A DNA stretch of 64,000 nt. It comes from Diplolepis rosae. Lineage: Eukaryota > Arthropoda > Insecta > Hymenoptera > Diplolepididae. The stretch covers positions 2,232,001-2,296,000 of the forward strand of contig JAPYXD010000275.1 in the NCBI GenBank assembly GCA_030998225.1. The letters are read 5' to 3'. The translations under genes and the position numbers were made by a program. Shown piece by piece: positions 11,368 through 21,860 of the stretch. The number at the start of each line of letters is the position of its first letter. Positions within the stretch are counted from its first letter, which is position 1. The notes below the pieces were generated by a model. The model was not told the origin of the DNA, did not search any database, and was given only the letters and a program-made list of their open reading frames with translations.

Positions 11368-12273
11368 CTAGTCTTCAAAGTATCCGTCATCTTCACTGGT
11401 TTCCTCGAAATCATCTACTTGGTCATCGGAATCGGCTTCGTCGGAACTTTCTTCATCACTGGAATTTATACTGTTTTCATCTTCGTCCGGTATAATGTGA
11501 ATACTTCCGTCTGAAGTTAGAACATGTTTACAAAGAAGAACAGTCTGTAAGGTGGAGTGGTAAGATGATTTACGCTTTCCCATTGTAGTTGTTTTCGGAT
11601 TTGTAGGTCTGGTGGTATGTGAGTATTTAGTTTTATGGCCCGATAGGTTTGCCATCCCCTCTCGTGCCACCTAGAATTTTTTATTACTGCTAGACACATC
11701 TAACAGAATCTGGCAGATGTGTTTTCGAAAACAAAATTGTCACATCCCGGGCACTGTTTTTGCGTTGCCACAAATGATAAGGCCACTAAATGTAATTCCT
11801 CACTTTGCCATCCGAGTGTCAATGCGACTTTTGGGTTTGTGCACCTCTCGCATCTCCAACTCCCGTCGTTGTTCTCCGTTTTTGTATAGATTTATGCATA
11901 CAGATGCCTGACGGTGGTAAACGGTTTCTGGAAGAAATGCAAGGTGTCCTCTTCGGGGATAGACTCCTCATTCACTCGCAAATGCGCGACACTCTTAATT
12001 TCGTCATAATTTAATTTTTCCTTAAGTAATATATATATTTTCCACAAAATTATCAAAAGAAGGGTTAGGATAATTGCTTTGATCATTTTCAAATTTGAAA
12101 CTACGAATTTTTCCACTATGAATTGATTCCGAATCGTCTATTCTTGCCTGAGTGTCGTATGTGACCGATTCTAGTTCATCGATTTGCTGGTTCGCGAGTC
12201 GATTTTCTAAGCAATTAAAACGGACCTTCCCTGATCCTTTTTTTCGATATAATTTAGGGTATGCATGTTTCAT
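11368..12273 (-). pseudogene. Unidentified Cys-rich and acidic coding remnant
   Basis: Minus-strand frames at 12273-12022, 12116-11892, about 11912-11700 and 11670-11368 look like pieces of one or more proteins. One piece has a single hydrophobic helix (IILTLLLIILWKIYILL). The next has paired cysteines, WRCERCTNP, QKQCPGCDNF and RFCQMC, suggesting a zinc-binding fold. The last ends in a long Asp/Glu/Ser tail. Several stops and frame changes intervene. The remnant lies in the post-integrase part of the provirus, where an envelope or accessory ORF could sit, but I recognise no envelope motif. Confidence 0.35.
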
Positions 12274-12734
12274 TTTATTCTAGGTTTTGAATTTTTTAAA
12301 GTATAAAGTTATATATATATATATTTAACTATTGTTGTATTGATTCACCTTTTGAATTTGAAAGAGAAAAGCACGTAGCGATGTTTTGTTTACATTCATA
12401 CTTAGTTCTTGTTCCGAGTTTCTAATTCTAAAGTTCCTGTTCGTAATCTCTGATGTGATGATCGCACCTGCGCGCTCATCTATTTTGCGGATTGCAAATC
12501 AACTATATCGAGCGTTCATAAACTCGATTCAAATCCACTTCTTCGGTGCGTACGTAATGGTACCTAACAAAGACATGCCGTGGGAAAATTCAATTTCGAT
12601 TTTATTTCAAATATTTAAAAAGGCAGACTAAATCTTAACGTTTATGATCAAAGAGACTTTTAGTATTAGAATAAATATAAATCTTCTAGTTTTATTGGCG
12701 AAATAACATGGGTTGGTTTATGTCACTTCATATG

Positions 12735-12960
12735 TACGGACACGTGCAACGATCTCACGTTTCCTAAATTGTTAAAACGAAATTTAATGTTAATTTACTT
12801 GCTGAAATTTACCAGATCAAGTTGACATTTGAGAGAAATAATAAATAGACCAGCCTTGTTCCCTAGAATAATTAAATTAAGAGTTTATTTTCAGATTGAC
12901 AGGTTGTCTAGAAACCTTCGAGGAAATGCCTCACTAGAAATAAATAAAAAATAGTTTTAA
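12735..12960. repeat. Right member of a 230-bp inverted repeat pair
   Basis: This is the reverse-complement partner of 4936-5168, sharing CAACGATCTCACG, CCAGATCAAGTTGACAT and CGAGGAAATGCCTCACTAG. It lies inside the post-integrase part of the provirus, so one of the two repeats arrived separately. Confidence 0.65.
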
Positions 12961-13265
12961 GAGCCTTCCTATGTTCTAAATCGGACCCTTTTATGCTTCT
13001 ATTGAGCTCGAGGGATAGTCTGCCCCAAGATACTACTTTAGGATGCCCGCGGCTCGCTTGCGAGCCCACAGAATGCTCATCTCGGTGCAGCATCCCACTT
13101 TTATATGTTTTCGCGCCTTCTCCCACCGTGGTACATTACTCGCGCGTGGGAGTCTCGCGCTTGCGCTTCATGCTTGCGCCTGTACATTGACCACGCTGCT
13201 CTTCCATCTTACGCCGAGGTGGGCACGGTTGCCATCCCACAGGGGCATGCTGATATGACAGGTTA
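12961..13265 (-). promoter_or_regulatory. GC-rich LTR-like promoter fragment
   Basis: A GC-rich island in AT-rich DNA reads on the minus strand as CGCGAAAACATATAAAAGTG, a TATA box, followed by a start-like region and a stem (GCTCGCAAGCGAGC). The composition and layout resemble a retrotransposon LTR. No partner copy is seen, so its family is unknown. Confidence 0.3.
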
Positions 13266-13892
13266 CAATAGTGAATATGAGTTTGGTTGTAAATGATTGA
13301 CCATGAATAAAATTAATTAATAAATTAATAAATTAATTAATAAATTTTTCTTGAATGTGTTATACTTTTTAAAGAATTGTATATCCAATTTTAAAAACGT
13401 TGACAATTCTAAATTTTAAAAGACTTCAAAGAGTTAATGAAAATTTCATGAACTTTTTTTTCCCGTGTATGCAAGTTTGCATTCTACATGTCCACACGAT
13501 TTTCAATTTAATATACGGAATTGTATTAGTTTCAATTTCATGCACTCAAGTTCTTAAAATTGAATATACATTAGTATACTAAATTTCTTATTCTTCAAAC
13601 TAAAGCAAATGCAAATACTGTTTAATTATAAATATTGTTTCTCTTATCCATGAGTCAACAAATTTTAAATTGTACCAAGATACTTGTGCGTATTTTGAAT
13701 TCCTTGCCAGTACAATAATTTTAAGATATGTACATATATTAACTTTATTTTTATATTTTGAAGCTTTATTGGGAAAATAGGCAATTATGTGAATAAAAAT
13801 CTTATTTAATGTGATATCTTCTTGTAATATGCATTTGCCCAAGTCATTAATCAATACTTTTTAGGAAATACTTTTTAGGATTTGTTACTGTG

Positions 13893-14253
13893 GTCAGTAA
13901 AGTCGCATCATGCACAAAAGTAAAAAATTACAATTGAATGACATCAGAGACTTTCAAAAATACTGTTTACATTATTCATGCAACTTTAATTAATTTTAGC
14001 AACTTTTATCACGTAGAGTTCATTATTCAATTCATTTATCTTACACATTTGCATTTCTCAATCCAAATGACTTGTTTAATTTGTCACGGCGGTCAGTAAA
14101 GTCGCATCATGCACAAAAGTAAAAAATTACAATTGAATGACATCAGAGACTTTCAAAAATACTGTTTACATTATTCATGCAACTTTAATTAATTTTAGCA
14201 ACTTTTATTACGTAAAGTTCATTATTAAATTCATTTATCTTACACATTTTCAT
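13893..14253. repeat. 199-bp tandem duplication
   Basis: GTCAGTAAAGTCGCATCATG begins at 13893 and again at 14092, an exact 199-bp step. The copies are nearly identical for about 160 bp, after which the second diverges. The high identity points to a recent local duplication. The sequence is non-coding. Confidence 0.9.
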
Positions 14254-14284
14254 TTTATTTTTCACTGTTAAATCAGTTAATTTT

Positions 14285-14400
14285 CACCGAAGTAATCAGT
14301 GAAATTTGACTGATTCTCAGCAACCTCTTGTTAGCTATTTGAATCAGTCAAATTTCACTGATAATCAGTAGTTTTTGACTGATTCAGATTTAGAGAGTAC
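14285..14400. repeat. Small palindromic repeat
   Basis: AATCAGTGAAATTTGACTGATTC and a reverse-complement arm GAATCAGTCAAATTTCACTGAT occur within 70 bp, with further AATCAGT half-sites on both sides. This is probably a short MITE or its remnant. Confidence 0.6.
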
Positions 14401-15429
14401 AGATACGTCAATTTAAGCTGCAAGGTTAAACTATTTAACTTGCTCTCAGGAGAAACACGTCTTCCGGAGAAAACCTGCCCGGAATGGTCTCGTCTATTCT
14501 ACTTCCATATCAGATAAGTTTTTTTTTTATTATTATTCTTATATATTTTTGTAGTAAAAACGATTGCTTTGTTTAAAATTTCCCTTTCCTTTGATTCAGG
14601 TTTTTCCTGCTTTTCAATCCAGGATGTCAGTTTAAGAAACAATTTCGGAAACGAACCTCCTAATTGGCTTTTTTGGTTCGAATACTTTATTAGCTGCATA
14701 ATTCCTGCGTCATATCCCTTTTGTCTTTTACAGGAAAAACATTCCACAAATTTGGTCAACTATATTATCCTACAGTCAATCAATATATTGATGATTGACT
14801 AAATCTACATATCCAAATCCTTATAATATTCGAAAGTAAATATAGCAATGTCTTGCGTCTAATATTTCATAAGTAATTAAATTTTTCTTTTATTAGTACT
14901 TAATGTTATAGTTAAATCTAATTCATATTCTTCCATTTAAATATTTTTTATTAGTTTTGTAAAGGGATATATTTTTAAACTTATTTTCTTATTCAAAAGA
15001 ACATTTGTCAAGTCAGTCAAATATTCATCTGTAGTCAATTACATTACTCTTGATTGACTAATTAATCTTTAGACATTGGGTAGAGTCAATGCTCAGTATT
15101 TTGAAAGAGTTCTGTTCAACCCTTCTCCCAATTTTACTGATGTTTGTTTACTTCTACATATGTGTTTTGTTTCCAGAAAAACGCTCACAATCTTTAGTGT
15201 TATTCTGCAGTCAATTGAGGCTCTTTTTATAATTGACTGATCTATGTGACCAAACTAGACTTTCTCCACCCTTTTTTCTTGATCCCCCCCTTTTTTATAC
15301 TTTAATGTATCCATATGAAAGCGTTACCCAGTCTAAATAATTTATTTTCTATTTCGTTTTTTTTCAAACAGTTTATATACTAATTTTATTCGAAAATTAT
15401 TTTATATCTGATTCATTGCGCATATACAA
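14401..15429. other. No gene seen
   Basis: AT-rich sequence within the provirus interval, downstream (minus sense) of the integrase tail. It contains scattered variants of GTCAATCAATTGACTGA but no supported coding sequence. Confidence 0.5.
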
Positions 15430-15669
15430 TCAATCGTTCCGTTCATCCTCACAAGGATGAACGGATAGTTTTAAACGATCCACATGCACAATTTTTCTTT
15501 TATTTGAACCAATTCGGATTAATGCGTTTCGTTCTCCAAGGAGCCTCTCCAGGATATATGGTCCCGAGTAGTAAGGACTAAATTTATCTTTTCTGGGATT
15601 TACCCTTAAATACACTTCATTACCCTCACGAAATAATTTTGGATTCATTTTCCTATTATAAGAAGGCAA
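15430..15669 (-). pseudogene. Gypsy integrase C-terminal fragment
   Basis: This 79-codon frame contains LFREGNEVYLRVNPRKDKFSP and YYSGPYILERLLGERNALIRI, then a basic strand ending VHVDRLKLSVHP. This is the C-terminal DNA-binding module (GPY/F type) of Ty3/Gypsy integrases. It is separated from the catalytic core at 16370-16993 by a solo LTR (about 15700-16290). The joint part, which should contain the catalytic glutamate, is missing or unrecognisable. Confidence 0.8.
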
Positions 15670-15699
15670 TTCATCCGATCTTAAGCTTCAATACCAAAT

Positions 15700-16290
15700 A
15701 TAGAAAAGGTGGTACACCTTGTTTTCACTCCCACCATAGGTGACCCTTTAAAGGCCTATAAAAGCGAAAGTTCCAATAGAGTTCAGTTCAGTTTGTAGTC
15801 AACGTCCGATTTCTACAATGTAACCAACGCGAGTCCAGTCCAGTACCATCATCTCTACACCGCGAGTTCAGTCCAGCCTAGTCCAGCCGAAATCAGATTT
15901 TACCGCTAGCCAAACCAATTCTAATTCGACGCTGAGTTCAACGACTTTAAAAAGTGAAGGGGAATCGCCTTTCAAATTCTCTTTGAAGCTGGGATCAAAG
16001 AATCAACTAGATCAACCGTCTGGACTACGAATTTCCTATCTAACAACAACTATCTCAAAGATTACAACGAAGACTCAACTGACCACATTCGCTCTACAGG
16101 ACTCAATCAAGCATCAAGCGAATTACAACTCAGGGTAATTACAAAGGTACTTCGACAATACAATTCAATTTATATTTCTATGGTGCTTACTCAATATAAT
16201 TTTATTGTCAATAAATATATTTTATATCATTAACCATTCTCAATCACTGGCTATTCCTCATCCCTTAGAGAGGATCCTTTCGATCCTTAC
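15700..16290 (+). mobile_element. Solo LTR on the + strand, inserted in integrase
   Basis: Between the integrase core and its C-terminal module is a segment with + strand LTR architecture. It has a TATA box (CCTATAAAAG, 15755-15764), a repetitive start region (GAGTTCAGTTCAGTTTGTAG) and, near the end, AATAAATATATTTTATATC as a probable polyadenylation region. Likely limits are TGGTACACC at the left and GATCCTTACA at the right. I could not find a clean target duplication. No internal coding sequence accompanies it. Confidence 0.5.
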
Positions 16291-16369
16291 ATAAAACGAG
16301 GAGATCTTTTAAGAAGAGAAGTGTTAAGTTTATGAAGCAACACATGCTTTTGGAATTAAATGCTTTTTA

Positions 16370-16993
16370 TTCAATACCATTTTTTTCTCAGTGTACTTGA
16401 CTCATAAAATTAGAGCCTTGATCTGTATGAATAACCTGTGGACATCCGTAACGAGCGATAAATTGCTCTGCTAAAACTCGTGCAATCGTTACAGAATCTG
16501 TATTCTAAAGTGGATAGGCATCAGAATATTTCAAAAAAACACATTGAATTGTTAGGATGTGAGCATTTCCTCTTGGTGCGACTGGTAACGGTCCCACCAT
16601 ATCAATTTGAATTTTTTCAAATGGTTGTTTAGGGGTGTCAGTAATAAGCATTGGCTGACAAGTTCCTTGTCTAACGAGCTTATTTCTCTGACAATTTTTA
16701 CAACTTTTAACAATTCTTTGTACATCTGATTTCATATTTTCCCAAAAATAGTTTGACCTTACTTTCCAATAAGTTTTTGATGCACCTTTATGACCACCTA
16801 CCACAGATTCATGAAATTCTTTAATAATTTCTTCTCTTTGATTTGCAGGAGGAATTATTATATCACCAGAGCAAACGTTTATGAAGAGGCCTGAATTTAA
16901 AAAATTTTCTTTAAATATTTGTTCGACTGTGGACCAAGAAAGATTTTCGAGATCATTTCCAACACTGGAAACCTTAACACTTTTCACGTACAA
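16370..16993 (-). pseudogene. Gypsy integrase: zinc-binding domain and part of the catalytic core
   Basis: The frame 16993-16505 has the HHCC zinc-binding module (EFHESVVGGHKG, then SCKNCQRNK), then the first catalytic aspartate in FEKIQIDMVGPLP. A stop codon follows at about 16503. Reading on in the same frame gives ARVLAEQFIARYGCPQVIHT and DQGSNFMSQV, which holds the second catalytic aspartate, before another stop. The catalytic glutamate is not found. It lies on the same strand as gag at 22674-23900 and fits the pol region of the same provirus. Confidence 0.85.
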
Positions 16994-18423
16994 AGTGTTT
17001 GGATATTTTTGATGCTTTTTTTATGTTTGATATTTTCGTTAAATTGTGGCCCGTCAAAATTTAAATAATATCGTATTTGCACGTGGCAACAAGCAAAAGC
17101 CTTGAACTTGATAATTAAAAATAAAGTCAAATCGAAGCTGTCACCGTAATAATGTCCTAGTGAACAATTTTAATTTCCTAGTCCACGCGTGCGATGGCAA
17201 AACAAAGCACGAGGTTGTTGAACTCTAAGTACTCAGGTGAAGGTACGCTGTCAAAACACGGCTCGAAGTTCGGTAACACGGCTCAGCTGATTTTGACATT
17301 TAACAGCATGACTCGTGCATGAGGGATACGGAATTTGTATGTCTGTCTCTTTAATAATAAAGACTGAAAATAAATTGAAGGAAAATAAAGTCTGATCTTA
17401 TTAAATTAAATTAAAAGCGAATCGATATTATTATTTGATTTATTAATTTGAAATGAAACTAAGGCCATGAAATATACATATTTTTTTGTTGTGTATAATA
17501 ACAGAATAATAGGATGTAAGAAAACATTCTCTGATGAAAATTTTATATTATATTGATATTATATTTGATTTATTAATTTGGAATGAAACAAAGGCCATGA
17601 AATATACATATTTTCATGTGTCACCGACGCGCAAACTCGTTTTTTCGCTACAGTTGACAGTAGCGCAATGTAGTATATTGCCCTGCAGAGGTATAAAATG
17701 TAAGGATTGAACTGCGCATGCGCCTATAGCCATGCAACGGAGCACAATCTTCTTCTTATCAAGTGTAATGACTAGCGCCGCAAACAACTACAATACTAGA
17801 TTAGATTCGAGTGTACGCATAGAAACTCGTATACGCACCGAAGTCACATAAAATAGAATACGTGCCAATGCACACAATTCAGGAAATTACGAGACTCGCA
17901 ACAATGCTCGCAGGACTGATCGCGCCTCGGCTTCGTCTCGGCTTTGTCTCGGCTTCGTCTCGGCTTTTTCTCGGCTTAGATCTCCTGCGAGCATTGTCGC
18001 TCATCACACAATAACCCTCATTTTGCGCCTAGGCACATAATATACTATTTTTGTTATGCATAATAACAGAATAATAAAAAAACAGAATCATAGATTACAT
18101 TACATCGCGGGACGTGACAATAGAAACATTTTATTTTGATTATCGAATTGTTTTTTATTCTGATTGTCAAGTAATTATTCATTAAGATTTAAGAGTTAAG
18201 AGATTATAATTTGATAGTTATTTAAGTTTTCAATATAATGTTAGGAAAATTAGAATGGGCTAAATATTATTTTTGGAACTGGCTAATGCTTGGCAATAAT
18301 AATTGCTGACCGGAGTAGGCAACGTTTATTTTTAGGTTTAAATTAAAAGCGTTAGTAAATATCTTAGTAGCACTATTTTTCTAATTACATATTTTTTTCA
18401 AATATTATTCAATAAACAGTAAG
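16994..18423. other. Non-coding repeat-rich segment inside the provirus
   Basis: There is no coding sequence. It contains a 120-bp-spaced direct repeat (17432-17486 and 17552-17615, sharing AAGGCCATGAAATATACATA), a fragment at 17681-17785 that is the reverse complement of 7380-7470, and a hairpin at 17898-18000. It probably represents one or more inserted non-autonomous elements. Confidence 0.5.
17898..18000. repeat. Hairpin enclosing a CTCGGCTTCGT tandem repeat
   Basis: The arms GCAACAATGCTCGCAGGA (17898-17915) and TCCTGCGAGCATTGTCGC (17983-18000) are reverse complements except for one base. The 67-bp loop carries about five units of CTCGGCTTCGT and CTCGGCTTTGT. Confidence 0.85.
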
Positions 18424-18891
18424 ATGGCGAACTCTGATAATCAGCTTAAAAGTTCCTTGAAACAATCACAATCCATGATGGCTAATAGTTTCAACATAGG
18501 CGAGTTGTTGAGGAATACTACCCAGTTGCTAGCTGGAAATTATGAGGATTCCGATGGCCAAAATGCAGCGCTAGACTTATCATTAAATGAAAATAATGTA
18601 ACACGCGAATCCGTTGATAATGAGTCATGTTGTTCATCCCTACACGTTGAAGAAATAATAGACATCGTGTTAGTCAAGGCCATAAATGAGTCTGATCCGA
18701 AAAGAAAGATTTTAAAGAAATTTCTACAAATTTACGAAGGTCCATATCAGATTAAAAAACAAATCAGACCTGGAAGTGTCATACTATGGAATCCTGAATC
18801 AACAAAAGAAAGCGGGATGTTTCATAGCCAGGACTTAAAAATATATATGAAGAGGGAAGATAACTCTCAAGATAAAGAAGATTCCGAATGA
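18424..18891 (+). CDS. Chimeric ORF: unknown N-terminus fused to an integrase C-terminal module
   Basis: An uninterrupted 155-codon + strand ORF. Residues 1-75 are Ser/Asn/Asp-rich and include FNIGELLR and ALDLSLN; these resemble eh1-like and CtBP-type co-repressor motifs, but the match is short and may be chance. Residues 95-146 (KKFLQIYEGPYQIKKQI, then GMFHSQDLKIYMK) look like a Gypsy integrase C-terminal GPY module. No catalytic core precedes it. It may be the terminal piece of another retroelement on the + strand, opposite to the host provirus. Confidence 0.4.
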   Translation: MANSDNQLKSSLKQSQSMMANSFNIGELLRNTTQLLAGNYEDSDGQNAALDLSLNENNVTRESVDNESCCSSLHVEEIIDIVLVKAINESDPKRKILKKFLQIYEGPYQIKKQIRPGSVILWNPESTKESGMFHSQDLKIYMKREDNSQDKEDSE

Positions 18892-19520
18892 AATAATGTC
18901 GGGTCAGAATGATTCAGTCATTCAATTATGTAAACAAACATTAGGCATTTTAAAATGTAGATATTTAGGCATATGATCTAAGCTGAAATTTAACATAAAA
19001 AAAATAGAAAATAAGTTTAGATATAAAGGGAAAATATCTTGCCTAAGCAATGCACGTAAGGGCATAGTTAAGTCAATTCTGACCAACTTACCCTTTAAGC
19101 AAATGTATATGTGAAAAAGAAATTTTGTTTTGAAAATTAAGAAAATCAACAAAATATGTTGTTCACAAAAAAAAAACAATAACCATGGAGATGGTTAGTT
19201 AACTACGAATTAAAATTATTAAGGTCAACCTCACTTTGAAAGCTTCAATACATTCAGCACAATATCATTAAGGACGTATTAGTTTTCCTTCAACGTCAAA
19301 ATTCTTAATTTTCAAAGCATTATTTTTTTATTATTTCTGCCATCCACCACAAATCTTTTTCTAAACCTACCATCCACTGTTTCCAATCCTGGATGTTTAT
19401 TTGAGGTTCTGCATGCGTGTAACGGGTAAAGTTTCGGAATAATTCAACTGCCACTCGCAGATTCATTTTTTTTTTGAGGAATTTTTCATTGCATGTTCTT
19501 CCTATTAGCTATCATCTACG

Positions 19521-20130
19521 ATGGCCCAAACACCATGGTTCGGGGATGCCCAGGAACTAGCAGGACTCTTAGACCAGATCCCAAATCCTCCAATTCTCGT
19601 GGGTATGACCTACAATGTAAGGCATCAATAAATGTAAGATCTATCAAGAAGTACCCACATGGCTGAGGATCAGGGCGGAAGACGCTCAGACGATGACCCC
19701 CATAGCATACCTGGACTCTCAGTATCAAACCGGGAGGGGATACGTCATCATTCATGAGACGAGCCCGGAATTGGGAGTCTTCGACGTCGACGAGGGAACG
19801 TACCAGGAAGTCAACATCAAGAACGTCTTCTACCTAGTGAAGGACCATGCACGAATTCCAGCCTTCGCCGTTCAGTGTGCCGTGCGAGGGGTAAATCCAC
19901 CCCCACTTCATAGTTGGAACTCAGAGACCTGCGAGTCATTTGCAGAATTATTAAACACCACCTGCCTAAATTTCAAGGTGGCAATGATCAAAGGAGAAAC
20001 CGCCTTTGGTGATGGGATATCCCGAAGGGATGGTTGGTAGCTGCTTTTCTGGTTGATGCTAACGGGTAAAGCGATCCGTAATGGAGGAAACCCCACTATC
20101 TACTCCCACATGAAGGCGGTGTAGCAGGGG
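19521..20130 (+). pseudogene. Degenerate Tudor-domain (eTud-like) fragment
   Basis: The + strand frame at 19693-20040 reads GVFDVDEGTYQEVNIKNVFY, matching the position of the FIDYGN strand of extended Tudor domains, then RIPAFAVQCAVRGVNPP and a W-containing stretch (HSWNSETCESFAELL), as in eTud domains. Upstream in another frame is a short start (MAQTPWFGDAQELAGLL). Downstream, after a frameshift, comes GKAIRNGGNPTIYSHMKAV. Tudor domains of this kind bind methylated arginines, often in piRNA-pathway proteins. This copy is broken by stops and frameshifts. Whether it was carried by a retroelement or is a processed host fragment is open. Confidence 0.5.
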
Positions 20131-20545
20131 AACTTTAGATAGTTTTTTTTTTGCTTGTTCGTTAATCATCCAATCTCTACAAATATATTTTATTTCAATA
20201 TCTCGTGATGATCACACTATTAAATTCGCGAAATAATCTTATTATTCCTATGATAATATTTGCGTCTTCCCTTTTCCTCTGATACCTAGATGCATGGAAA
20301 TGCAAAAGGGCATTTTTCTTGGGAACTAATAGGGACATAAATATGAGGAAAGGCTCTTCTTAACGTGGAGCGAAGCGCGCACCCTATCAACTATATAATG
20401 TACCAAAATATTAATTATTCAACAAAAACTTAATTTTTCCAATAAACTTCTTTTAACTATTCTTATTGGCTCCCCATTTGGTGATTACAACGAATTAGAA
20501 ATGGCCAAATTAGCCCTTCTTTTACCAAATTCAGATGGGTAGGGA

Positions 20546-20773
20546 TTGGTAGGGACAAATCGCAAATTAACCGAGGTGACAAGGGGAGTAAATAATCAAC
20601 CAAAATCACTTCGTCTTGAACACCTGCCTCTAGGTAGGTTCGAGAGTTGTGACGCCGTGTTTAATCAAGAGGAGGGCTCGTCTCTTGCCCGGCTGCATTT
20701 TAGCATCATCCAGGGAATAGATTTGGAGAACTTCCTCGATCGTTGCGTACCAGCCCACCGGATTACGGAGTGA
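20546..20773 (+). other. Unrecognised open segment
   Basis: A 75-codon frame contains SLARLHFSIIQGIDLENFL and a CVPAHRI end. It lies about 400 bp downstream of the Tudor-like fragment on the same strand and could be a further piece of the same sequence. I do not recognise it, and it may not be coding. Confidence 0.2.
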
Positions 20774-21175
20774 GCAGCACAACATTAAATTCTAAAGTGT
20801 GTTTCCGCGATTCAATAAAGTTATCTTCAGTTTGGGACACGTTTAAAAGGTTTCTCGACTCTTCGGATTCCTCCACTTCAGTTCCTTTGAAAGCGAAATA
20901 TTCGTAACATCGGAACTGGAGTAAAACATCCTCTCCTTTAATAACAAGATTGCCTTGAAACCTTTTTGGGACATCGCAATTTTTCTTAGTCCTTCCAACC
21001 TCTTTACCAACTAAGAAAAAGGACAGCTTTGTACTTGGAAGAGGCATCACGAGAGTTTTTCTAGACTTTACCTTTCCACACGTACCAGCAAATCTACTTT
21101 GAAGCCTTGGTTTCCAAGGGACATCGTAGATTGTTGTTAACTTTTCTGTTTTTACCTGAACACCTCATCCAAAGA
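20763..21175 (-). pseudogene. Unrecognised minus-strand coding fragment
   Basis: A minus-strand frame open for about 130 codons reads through DVPWKPRLQSRFAGTCGKV, TLVMPLPSTKLSFFLVGKE and LLQFRCYEYFAFKGTEVEE. The regular alternation of hydrophobic and polar residues looks like real beta-rich protein. It lies between the macrodomain-like ORF and the integrase on the same strand, so it may belong to the provirus. It is not protease, RT or RNase H as far as I can see. Confidence 0.3.
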
Positions 21176-21860
21176 CAATAGAAGCCTCGAATAATTACTC
21201 GTGATAAGGGACATACCGTTATAGGAATAAATGATGATATACAATCAGAACGATCATATGAAGATCAGTGATTATGACTAATATTTCTGTGCGGATTTTT
21301 AATAGTATATCTTGCCTTTTTTGTCGTCATTTAATTCTTGGTTTTGTGGGAATTTGAGAGCTATGTTTATGAAAATGCTGCTTACTCGAAACGAACTTTA
21401 TTTTCAGGTGGAAGTCCCCCTTCGCGAACCATTTCAAAGGATTAATTAAACAGCCAAAAGACCTACAGAAATATTCATTTTGTCTCGTTTTCTACTTGCA
21501 GAAAACAAGGAGACAGAAGTAAATATGATTTCGAAAGAAAAACGCATCTCAACCTGTCGCATCAATTAGCTTCACGTGATCAAATACTCAAAAGGCAATC
21601 GTGAGTGTTTTTTTTTTAATTATTGAGGGAAACATCCGTCGAAACGCTCCACCTTCATGTACGTCCCTTTGAGATTTTTGAAATCTGACGTGTGCTCGAA
21701 ATATAAAAACGAATTAAAAAGATATTACAAGTTCAAAACTAGGGAAAATGTTCTGAGACTAACGTTTCGAAGGTAAAATCTCAGAAAATAAATTGTATAT
21801 TTAATATTTAACAAGTTTGAAACATTTGAAACTCACATTTGGAGTTTCGAAATTAAATAT

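Noticed and set aside
11329..11514. Hydrophobic + strand ORF resembling a membrane protein
   Set aside because: It is the complement of an acidic Asp/Glu tract on the minus strand, which gives Phe/Ile/Val-rich codons automatically.
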